Part shown: positions 56,045 through 64,000 of the stretch, piece by piece
Position numbering within the stretch: the first letter of the stretch is position 1
How the letters are laid out: each line of letters opens with the position of its first letter
Assembly (NCBI GenBank): GCA_019054805.1
Contig: JAHQIY010000015.1
Coordinates: forward strand, 876,001-940,000
DNA length: 64,000 bases
Direction: 5' to 3'
Source: Brachionus manjavacas
Lineage: Eukaryota > Rotifera > Eurotatoria > Ploima > Brachionidae
Notes under the pieces: generated by a model
Databases searched by the model: none
Told to the model about the DNA's origin: nothing
What the model saw: only the letters and a program-made list of their open reading frames with translations
Translations under genes and position numbers: made by a program

Positions 56045-57303
56045 TTAGTATCTTTCTTCTGGTCTTTTGTAATTCATTTCCAAGTGTTTAAAAATATCTT
56101 CTTCGGATTCAATTTTCAAGGCCTTTCCAGGCCGACCACTTGGGTCAAGTTTTCGCAGGCAATATTCATTTAAAATAAAACCCTTCTCTTTGGCCGTTTT
56201 TCTCATATTTTGATTGAACATGTCACTACCAGTCATGTAAAAGATACCACAGTAATACTCATCAAATGGTAGGATACGAATATCTATTCTACGATGTAAA
56301 TAATCATTAGTCACTTTACAAACACCCATAAACTTAGAATCCCCAAACGCTATCGTATCAGTAATAAAATCCAATTTAATAAGTTTGTCTATTATTTTTT
56401 TCAAAAGCATTTCGGGACTTTTTTTGGTCTCAATTATTAAATTTTTGGCTGTTTTCAGGTTTTGTTCTTTGGCATATCTTAGAGAGACATAATTTGGATG
56501 AGTTATTAGCACGTCAACGTCTCCACTGGACTCAAGACCGCGTCTGTAGCTTCCGCAAATTGTCACAGTGTATTTTTCGTCTATTTTTTTTATTTTGTCC
56601 ACGAGAAAATTTTCTATTTCAGTCATTTCTTGTCGAGGTATACGCTGCTCAAAATCATCTACATACCTTGAATAAAATTTTAAATTTTTTTTAATTTTGT
56701 CTTTAAAAAGATGATTACTTAAGACCAATTTTTTGATGATGAGTCAACAAATCTTGATGAGATTTTAACTCCTTCAAAGACCTGATTCCTTCGCTGAAAA
56801 GCTTTTGAGCATGAGATGGTCTTTGTTTACAAAGTTTTTTTATTCTAATTAAATATTTAAAATTGAATGATTTTGTTACCCAATGCCAGCAACTCTGTTT
56901 AATTCTTTTAAAATTTTTGATTTATCATTTTTGCGCGCTTCATTCAACTTATCTATCTTGCCAGTCTTAAAATATTCCTCTATGCGCTCTCCAATTTTCT
57001 TCCCAATCCCTTTCTGATTCAGAAAAATTAATTTGGCTTTTAAATTTGACAAAATTTTTACCAAGACTTTGGCATCCTCAATTCTTTTAATTTTTTTATC
57101 GCACTCCAGTAATGACTGAGAAGCTCGTCTATACGCATTATACTTAAAAGGTTGTAGATTGACATTTTTTTCATATTCGCCAATTTCTTTAATTAAATTA
57201 AGCTAAATACGAAAAAAATTTTAGATTTACCTAAAAGAATATTGGCCAAATCTTCATTTGCTTTTGTCTCTTTTGCTTGGACTTTTTTTGCTCTTGGGCC
57301 CAT
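56045..57303 (-). CDS. POLB: DNA polymerase beta, five exons
   Basis: The gap-filling and dRP-lyase enzyme of base excision repair in the nucleus. Exons are 57303-57231, 57186-57062, 57013-56880, 56820-56719 and 56666-56045; introns are 44, 48, 59 and 52 nt. The spliced protein is 351 aa (human 335). The 8 kDa lyase part has YEKNVNLQPFKYNAYRRAS and the helix-hairpin-helix AKVL|KGIGKKIGERIEEY, with the lyase lysine region kept. A second HhH reads NRVAGIGPSHAQKLFSEGI. The palm has GSYRRGLESSGDVDV with catalytic Asp194 and Asp196, and HRRIDIRIL with Asp273. YCGIFYMTGSDMFNQNMR and the end NYKRPEERY are also typical. It is downstream of ADI1 on the same strand, 246 bp away. Confidence 0.96.
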
Positions 57304-57549
57304 TTTAGTTAAAATTAAAATTTTTAAAAAAATTGTTTAAAACTCAGAGATATTAATAGATAAATATAAATAGCTTGAAAATTTCAGCATTAACTTGATA
57401 TTAAAAATAGAAAATTTCCATCAGTAAACTTTTATTTTTTTTATTCAAAAAATCAAGCAATTGCATAATTAAATAAATTTGATAAAACTTTAATTTATTT
57501 ATTTAAAATAAAAATAAAAGTTTTAAAAGTTTTTAATTATGAATAAAAA

Positions 57550-60500
57550 TTATTTAGCATCAATGGCACTTAGTGGATATTTGTTTAGATATTCTAAGCG
57601 ACTCACGTGCTCGTCAGCTGGTCTGTTCAATGGGGTCCAGATCGGATCGCCAACAAACAAACGAATAGCATTGATAAAGTGCTTTTTATGAAAATTAAAA
57701 TTTTATCTATTTTTGTAATAAATTACTTTATCATCTGTTGTAAATCGGTGGTAAGAACCGGCGGGTAAGGTTATAAGATCTCCTTTTTGAACCCATATAC
57801 GGACCCATTTGTCTTCATCATCTCTAATATCAAAATATCCAGATCCGTCCTTAACTAAGCGAATTTCATCGTCGGCATGCAAATGCTCTCGGAAAAAAAT
57901 TTTAAGCTATTAAGAAAAAATTAATAATAAGGTTTTATTTTTAAATAATGAAGTAATTTAGGGCAAAAATATGAAGATTTTTTCTCTTAAATACTCGAAT
58001 AGAAATTTGTCACAAGAAAATAAGCTTACTGGTGATTTTCGAGATACTTGAAAAAATTAGGTTCCCATTTTTAAGAAAATATTTTTAGCTTAAAAAATGA
58101 GAGAAATAAGTAAAAAAAATGCATTTTTATTTTTTAAACAACAGAGAAATAAAAAAAAACAAATACCAAATACTTTCGGATAGAAAAAATAGACTCCAAA
58201 ATATTTTTATCGTAATTATTTTCTATAAGTAATAAAATATAAAATCATTCAAGAATTTTTTTCAAGATAAATTCTAGGATCATTTCTATTCAAATATTTT
58301 TTTAGTTATAAGCATATTTTACTAATAAAATAAATTTAAGTTCGCTGAAATTTCTTATTTTCTCAAGATTCATGATTTTTTCAGAAATGATCAACAGTCA
58401 CTAAAATATTTTAAGAAAGATCTTTTAAAATCGTTTTTCTTTTTTGTTTAAAACGACACTTTATTTCAAAATAAGAATTTAATAATCAATTGATAAGGAA
58501 ATTTATGTCTTGTAAATTCGATTAGCATGTTTTGCATATTTATATTTTAATATCTTAATAAATGTCTTAGAAATTCATCTTTTTAAAACTAATATCATTA
58601 AATATCATTTTATTTACAACTATACGATATAATGAAATAAGATCCTTATGCAATCTAATAATCTAATAAATATTAGTTGACACGATGGAATAAATTCGCT
58701 TATGGATTTTTAAATAATAATCTCATATTATTTAGAATTTATTTTGGTATTTTTGTTAAACTTTTTTTTATTTTATCAATTTGGTTATTTTTCTTGAAAA
58801 CCCCCGGAACTTGGATGTATTTAATATTTAGGTTTTGAGTATTTTTAGAAGAGATGAAACAGATTCAGAAAACTTACAATAAAACTGTATACTGATTTGT
58901 TTCTGACACAAAAATTAAGGCAAAATTTTATTTTAAATTATTGGCTCTAATTAGCGTTTTTTATCTAATTTTACGGAACGAAATAAAGCATTTACGTAAA
59001 TTTAAATTAATAAAAACCTAACCCTTTTTTTTGTCCTTTTTTAATTTAAGCTAATTTTAAAGCGTTTACGCAATTTTTTGAAATTTTACGTTAATTTTCA
59101 AAAAATAATTAAATAATTAATAATTTAAAATTTTTTTTAATAAAAACAATAAAGTTATTTTTAAATTTTTGAAATTTTTTTTAGGAAAAATCTCAGTCAC
59201 ATCGTTATTGCTAGTTAAGACTTAAATTTTCTTAAAATAAATTGTTTTACGATTTTTCAGTATCAAAAAAAAAGAAATTATCATTTTAAAAAATTTAAAT
59301 AATCATCAGAACCTATTTAATGATTTTATTTAATATTATATAAGGATTCGAATACTTTTAAAAACAATAAATTCGTCAGAAATCTTTTATAATTTATTAA
59401 TTTAAATTTAAAAATTTGAAATATTTATCAAGATGTTTCAAATTTTTAGTGAGGAATTGAAAAAAAAAAGGAAAAAAGAATTGTTTAACAAAATAAATTT
59501 AGTAGTGACTTGACATAAGGATAATATATTTACATAAGTTTACCTAAAATTAGTTAAATCATTAAAACTCAAAAAATGCCAAAAAAATCTCAAAAGTTTT
59601 AATCTAAAAAAATTTAAAAGTTATATTTTTTAACAAAAATTCGAGATTTTTTTGGCATTTTTGGAGTTTAAATTATTTAATGTAAAAAGTGGTAATTTTA
59701 CTTTTATTACACAAATTTACGTCAAATTTAATTAATTTCCCATTTTTTTACAATTTTTGTTTTACGTAGAAATTAGTAAAATTTCCATTTTTTACGTAAA
59801 TTTACCATGGGTCCTTAAGTCAAATCACCACTGTGGATTCTAAAATATTCAAACTAGATAATTTTTAAATTTTTCAAACCAAATTTTTAGATCCGTCTTC
59901 AGATCTTATTTAGAAGATTGTTTTCCAAATTTTGGCAAACAAATAGTGACCATGTTTTTGTCTTATAATTGAATAAATTTTTTCTTTCGGTTTTGGGTTT
60001 TCCGAAAATTTAATGCCAAAACCTTTAGCGTTTATTTATTTATTCAATTAAAAAATTGATTAGAATAAATAATTATTAGTTTTTTGTTGTAAATTTAGGT
60101 TTATGTGGAAATACAAGATAAGATGAGTAACAATTAAAAATTTTGAAAGTATACAACAAAGTATAAATATTTGTTCTTGGTTAATTAAACTTGAAATTTG
60201 AAAATTTTTCTAATAGCCACACACAGTTCTAATCGAGCGCAATTATGTGTAAACATCAATTTAGACAAATAAAAGGTCAGCACTGTAATTTAAAAATTTT
60301 TAAAAAGCAAACATATCCAGATAGAAAAGATATTATTTTTTGCATATTACCGCAATTATCTGTAGTGTAAACTTAGTCTTGACTCGTAAACAAATTGTTC
60401 TCTCGGTCATTAATTATTATTGATTATTTCAACTAATCGACATTTGAAACAAATCGTCGTTCAGTAAATAAATTATTCGCAAAATGCTCAGTGCATTTCT

Positions 60501-61495
60501 CCATCATCATATTTTAGGCCAAATTAATTAAATTATCAATTAAACTTTCAAAAACACATGCTGAACTTTTCATAATGACTATGACTAAAACCTAAAATTT
60601 CTTTTTTTAGAAACAAATCAGAATTTTTACACACACTGGACATTCTAGTCAACAACAAATAATGTCCATCAAGACCATTTTATAGTCTCCATTCCAATAT
60701 GTTCAAGAGGGTAACATTAATTTATCACCTTGTTTTAAAGGGATGTTCCTGTGAAAACTTAGGACATGAATCAGTGGACATTTTTTGGATCTGGCCAAAA
60801 AGGCTGAATATAGTGACGCTTTTTTTGTCTTACATATTTTTAAAGAGTAACACTAATTTATCACCGTGTTTTAAAGGGATGTTCTTGTGATAACTTAGGA
60901 CATGAATCAGTGGACATTTTTTTGGATCTGACCAAAAAGGCTGAATATAGTGACGATTTTTTTGTCTTACATATTTTTAAAGAGTAACACTAATTTATCA
61001 CCGTGTTTTAAAGGGATGTTCTTGTGATAACTTAGGACATGAATCAGTGGACATTTTTTTGGATCTGACCAAAAAGGCTGAATATAGTGACGCTTTTTTG
61101 TCTTAATTTGGGTCTAATAATGGCGTATCTAAATATGTTTTAAAAATCACGTTATCCAGTTAGAAATGGATTAGACAATAGATAAAAATTAAAAAAAATA
61201 ATCTTTTTTTTAGAATTACTAATTTAAAAAAGATACGAATAGAATTTTGGTTTACCTTTTCATCATAACTAGGCATTGCGTTTGGACTGATGATCACACT
61301 GTCTTGATAAGTAATACCCATTTTTATTTTAAGCTGTTTGAACTCTTGGTCATTGTCCAGGTCGTCCACATTTACGTGATAGTAGTCTACGCCAGTTTTT
61401 TGTTTCAACTCCTCTTGGCCGACAGGACTAGCAAAATTTTTGTCAAACTGCGAGGCCATCTGGGCATCGTCAATCATTCGCCAAGCGTTTAGCAT
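57550..61495 (-). CDS. ADI1: Acireductone dioxygenase (methionine salvage), three exons
   Basis: A cupin enzyme that oxidises acireductone to the keto-acid precursor of methionine in the methionine salvage pathway; Fe2+ and Ni2+ forms give different products. Exons are 61495-61256, 57906-57727 and 57681-57550, all phase 0; introns are 3349 and 45 nt. The protein is 183 aa (human 179). Exon 1 begins MLNAWRM, like human MVQAWYM, and ends PSYDEK. Exon 2 carries [10 protein letters not shown] with metal ligands His88, His90 and Glu94, then LPAGSYHRF with His133; by count these are the same positions as in human. Exon 3 has [19 protein letters not shown]. The long intron contains a MITE and a three-copy tandem repeat. 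It is divergent from the Src gene. Confidence 0.96.
59501..59832. mobile_element. MITE in the ADI1 intron
   Basis: The left end AGTAGTGACTTGACATAAGGA (59501) pairs with the right end, whose reverse complement reads AGTGGTGATTTGACTTAAGGA (ending at 59832), 18 of 21 matching. Inside, TTTACATAAGTTTACC mirrors GGTAAATTTACGTAAA, and AAACTCAAAAAATGCCAAAA mirrors TTTTGGCATTTTTGGAGTTT. It is non-coding. No clear target duplication was seen. Other TTTACGTAAATTTA-like stretches at ~58990-59090 suggest a second, decayed copy. Confidence 0.68.
60711..61104. repeat. Tandem repeat, three ~137 bp units
   Basis: Units start at 60711, 60847 and 60984. Each reads GTAACACTAATTTATCACC, then GTTTTAAAGGGATGTTC, CTTAGGACATGAATCAGTGG, ACATTTTTTTGGATCTGACC and AAAAAGGCTGAATATAGTGACG. 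Units 2 and 3 are almost identical and unit 1 differs at a handful of bases. The third unit is cut short near 61104. A short plus-strand open frame over unit 1 is not a gene. The array is in the ADI1 intron. Confidence 0.9.
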
Positions 61496-62223
61496 TGCGC
61501 CTAGAATACATAAGGTATTTAAGTGAATTAGAGCATTGTGATATTATGAGATTTGGTATGCAGTTGTCAAGCCAACCTTTACCAAAGCCGAATAGTTTAG
61601 AAACGTGTAAATAACTAGATATCTAGTGATATTTAAGAAAGGAAAAGATAGGCGAAATTTATGATTTATTAAAAAAATTATGTTTATGTAGCTTCTTTTG
61701 GTTTGATTGTCAACTCTAATTGTTTAAGTGTATTGCATTAGAGTGAGGGGGAGAAGGGGTATTAATTAAACTATGCCAATTATTTATCCCAAAGGACACT
61801 TAAAAGTATGAAACTAGAAAATCTCTATTTTGCATCACATTTTGTTGTTGTTCAATGCTCAAAAAAATTTGATAAGACTTTGAGATAAATTGAAATTTGA
61901 AAAAATTTTCATAAATTTTTGTTGCTAAAAGCAAATAATTGTTCAACTTTGGGTCAAAATTTGACTGTTAGAAAACAAAAAAAAATTAAAATCTAAAATT
62001 AAAAAATTTAAATTAATCACAGTCTTTCTCCCACGATTATGGCCACACATCTAAAAATACTTAATTTTGACCCAGCAATTTAATTCAGCGCTAGGAGATA
62101 GATTTTTTCTTTTCTTTTTTTTTCTATTCAAAATAAATAATTATCAAATGACTTTTTTTCTCTTTTTTTTTTACACTAACTTTACGTTTTAGAATTAGTT
62201 ATTTTTCCTATGAATTTGGTAGA
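61496..62223. promoter_or_regulatory. Divergent promoter region between ADI1 and Src
   Basis: 728 bp between the two start codons. A G-rich patch (GAGTGAGGGGGAGAAGGGG) lies at ~61741. A pyrimidine-rich run at 62106-62170 ends in TTTTTTTTTACACTAAC, and a TTTTAG at ~62188-62193, 31 bp before the Src ATG, could be a cis- or trans-splice acceptor. On the ADI1 side a CTAG immediately precedes GCGCAATG and could be another acceptor, so a 5' non-coding exon is possible. Confidence 0.4.
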
Positions 62224-63816
62224 ATGGGCAACTGTTTAACCAAAAAGCCAGAGCTGACCGACTTGAAAAAAGCGGTCGGCAATCAGCAGCGGCAGGCGTC
62301 AGTGGCTAGCAACAGGCGCCTGCCCAACGTCATTCAAATGGCCAGCCAGCCCCAGTCGTACTCGACCACTGACGACTGTTCCAGCGTGACCCAGTCCACG
62401 GCCACCTCATTCAAGTCGACACACAGCACTCAGACAGCCCCGAAGAGCTCGTACATCGCGCTCTACGACTACGAGCCGCGCACCAGCCAGGACCTGGAGC
62501 TGAAAAAGGGGGATGTGATCTACGTGGACAAGCAGAAGTCGAACGGGTGGTGGCTGTGCCGCTCGAGCGCCAACCGCTCCAGAGCGGGCTACGTGCCGTC
62601 CAAGTACATTGCGCGTGTGGACAGCCTGGAAGCAAATCCGTGGTACTTCGGGCACACAAAGCGCATGGAGGCCGAAAAACTGCTCATGCACCCGCACAAC
62701 GACCAGGGCTCGTTTCTGATCCGAGAGAGCGAGGGCAACAACCACGCTTTCTCGCTGTCGATCCGCGACCGCGACTCTGTCAAGCACTACAGAATTCGGC
62801 GCGACCACGACTCGAAATACTTCATCTCCAACCGAGTGATGTTCACCTCTTTGCACGAGCTGGTCGCCTACTACTGCAAAAAAGCCAACGGCCTGTGCAC
62901 TGAACTGAGACTGCCGTGTGTCACTGACAAACCGGTCACCCAGGGCCTGACCCACTCGTACAACGAGAGCTTCGAGATAGACCGCAATTTGTTCCGGCTG
63001 GAGAGGAAAATTGGCCAGGGCCAATTTGGCGACGTGTGGATCGCCGAATTCAAGGTGACCAAAATGAGAGTGGCCATTAAGACACTCAAGGAGGGCATGA
63101 ACCCGAACGAGTTCAAGGCCGAAGCTGAACTCATGAAAAACCTGTGCCACCCGAAATTGATCCAATTGTACGGCCTGTGCACCGGCGAAGAGCCCATATT
63201 CATCATCACCGAGCTCATGGTCAACGGCAGCTTGCTGGACTTTTTGCAGACGCCGCTTGGCAAGCGGCTGGCCAAGGACTCGCTAATTTACGTGGCGGCG
63301 CAAATAGCAGATGGCATGGCCTATTTGGAGGAGAAGAATTTTATTCACCGAGACTTGGCGGCGCGCAATATTCTCGTGGGCGAGAACAACGAGGTAAAAG
63401 TGGCAGATTTTGGTCTGGCGCGAGTGGTCAAAGACTCGCAGAATATCTATGCGGCCAGAGAGGGCACCAAGTTTCCGATCAAGTGGACGGCGCCGGAGGC
63501 CGCCATCTACAACAAGTTCAGCATCAAGTCGGATGTGTGGTCGTTTGGCATCGTGCTCACTGAAATAGTGACGCACGGCCGCACGCCCTACCCCAGCATG
63601 ACCAACCAGGAAGTGTTGTACAATGTGTCCAAGAACTACAGGATGCCCAAGCCGTCCGACTGTGACGACAAGCTCTATCAGATAATGCTCGCCTGCTGGA
63701 AGAGCATCCCCGAGGAGAGGCCCACTTTTGAGTACCTGAAGGTCAGATTGGAGAACTATTTTGACGAGGATGACAAGCAGTACAGGGACACCAATCAGCC
63801 AAATTCCGTGAGATAG
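62224..63816 (+). CDS. Src: Src-family non-receptor tyrosine kinase, intronless
   Basis: A membrane-bound tyrosine kinase of 530 aa. MGNCLTKKP at the N-terminus gives Gly2 for myristoylation and Cys4 for palmitoylation, followed by a Ser/Thr/Gln-rich unique region to ~75. SH3 is ~76-132 (ALYDYEP, GWWLCR, GYVPSKYIA). SH2 is ~139-231, with FLIRES and Arg167 for phosphotyrosine. The kinase is ~257-511: GQGQFG at 264-269, VAIK with Lys286, HRDLAARN with Asp377, DFGLAR with Asp395, activation-loop Tyr409 in NIYAAREG, and KWTAPEAA. In the tail LENYFDEDDKQY, Tyr520 is the twelfth residue, as Tyr527 is in LEDYFTSTEPQY, so Csk-type inhibition is likely. There is no intron, and third positions are rich in G and C, unlike neighbouring genes. 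A 252-codon antisense frame is only its shadow. Confidence 0.96.
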   Translation: MGNCLTKKPELTDLKKAVGNQQRQASVASNRRLPNVIQMASQPQSYSTTDDCSSVTQSTATSFKSTHSTQTAPKSSYIALYDYEPRTSQDLELKKGDVIYVDKQKSNGWWLCRSSANRSRAGYVPSKYIARVDSLEANPWYFGHTKRMEAEKLLMHPHNDQGSFLIRESEGNNHAFSLSIRDRDSVKHYRIRRDHDSKYFISNRVMFTSLHELVAYYCKKANGLCTELRLPCVTDKPVTQGLTHSYNESFEIDRNLFRLERKIGQGQFGDVWIAEFKVTKMRVAIKTLKEGMNPNEFKAEAELMKNLCHPKLIQLYGLCTGEEPIFIITELMVNGSLLDFLQTPLGKRLAKDSLIYVAAQIADGMAYLEEKNFIHRDLAARNILVGENNEVKVADFGLARVVKDSQNIYAAREGTKFPIKWTAPEAAIYNKFSIKSDVWSFGIVLTEIVTHGRTPYPSMTNQEVLYNVSKNYRMPKPSDCDDKLYQIMLACWKSIPEERPTFEYLKVRLENYFDEDDKQYRDTNQPNSVR

Positions 63817-64000
63817 CTTAGGAGTCCGCGTGCTACTGAATCTCTCTGTGTGTCTCTCTGTCTCTCTGGGATTTGTTTTAATTTGGTTATTTATTGAGAT
63901 TGCCAAGCCGGTTGATAATTTATTGAGTATTAAATGGTATTTTTTGGGTGCTAGTCTGTTACGGTTGTTGTTGACTTTACCGTCATTGGTATGGCTTGAG
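63817..64000. other. Src 3' flank
   Basis: Begins the 3' UTR of the Src gene. A CT/GT-rich run (TCTCTCTGTGTGTCTCTCTGTCTCTCT) is at 63840-63866. The window ends before any clear polyadenylation signal. Confidence 0.5.

Noticed and set aside
60699-60890. 63-codon plus-strand ORF
   Set aside because: It is made of the tandem repeat units in the ADI1 intron; the frame does not continue through all units.
62407-63165. 252-codon open frame antisense to the Src gene, and several shorter ones in other frames
   Set aside because: They mirror the GC-rich codon use of the Src exon. Their translations have no family signature, and the sense strand is unmistakably a kinase.
1-64000. Search for a CRISPR array, bacterial-type operon, rRNA or tRNA
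   Set aside because: None was seen. Repeats here are tandem satellites or inverted-repeat transposons, and every recognised gene is metazoan.

Overview
This is nuclear DNA from a very AT-rich invertebrate animal. Non-coding sequence is full of A and T runs and the genes are eukaryotic with spliced exons. A gene fusing nitrilase and Fhit (NitFhit) points to a protostome, because deuterostomes carry the two as separate genes. The low GC, the 44-66 nt introns and the overall gene style fit a monogonont rotifer such as Brachionus. That assignment is inference, and other small AT-rich protostomes are possible.

Region by region. 0.8-5.2 kb: a peptide-type rhodopsin-family GPCR (minus) with a 2.9 kb intron holding a long inverted-repeat element. 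9.6-16.8 kb: AUH (plus) and NitFhit (minus) converge with 41 bp between their stops, and a mariner fossil lies in a NitFhit intron. 17.5-18.7 kb: ICMT and mitochondrial ribosomal protein S21, both minus and 54 bp apart. 18.7-25.2 kb: gene-poor, with a degenerate ~125-180 bp tandem repeat. 25.2-27.7 kb: a PRDM3/16 (hamlet/EVI1) zinc-finger gene. 29.0-30.1 kb: a second GPCR (minus), divergent from an intronless TPR+SET gene at 30.8-32.7 kb. 36.3-42.4 kb: an R-Smad of the Smad2/3 branch whose 4.5 kb intron holds a LINE fossil and several foldback elements. 47.1-48.6 kb: POGLUT1/rumi. 50.8-55.2 kb: NOG1/GTPBP4 then WDR83, head to tail. 56.0-61.5 kb: DNA polymerase beta and acireductone dioxygenase, both minus. 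62.2-63.8 kb: an intronless Src-family kinase divergent from ADI1.

Exon joins were worked out by eye from GT/AG sites, reading-frame phase and remembered family sequences. All spliced totals are multiples of three, which supports the models. Most genes are housekeeping enzymes or conserved signalling parts. Smad2/3, the PRDM3/16 protein and Src are signal-transduction components, but nothing shows they form a local cluster. No rRNA, tRNA, CRISPR or operon of bacterial type was seen.

The most novel content is non-coding: several families of non-autonomous DNA transposons, including a hAT-type MITE with perfect TIRs and 8 bp target duplication and a piggyBac-type MITE flanked by TTAA, plus fossils of mariner and a non-LTR retrotransposon. 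I did not find a convincing new multi-gene system.
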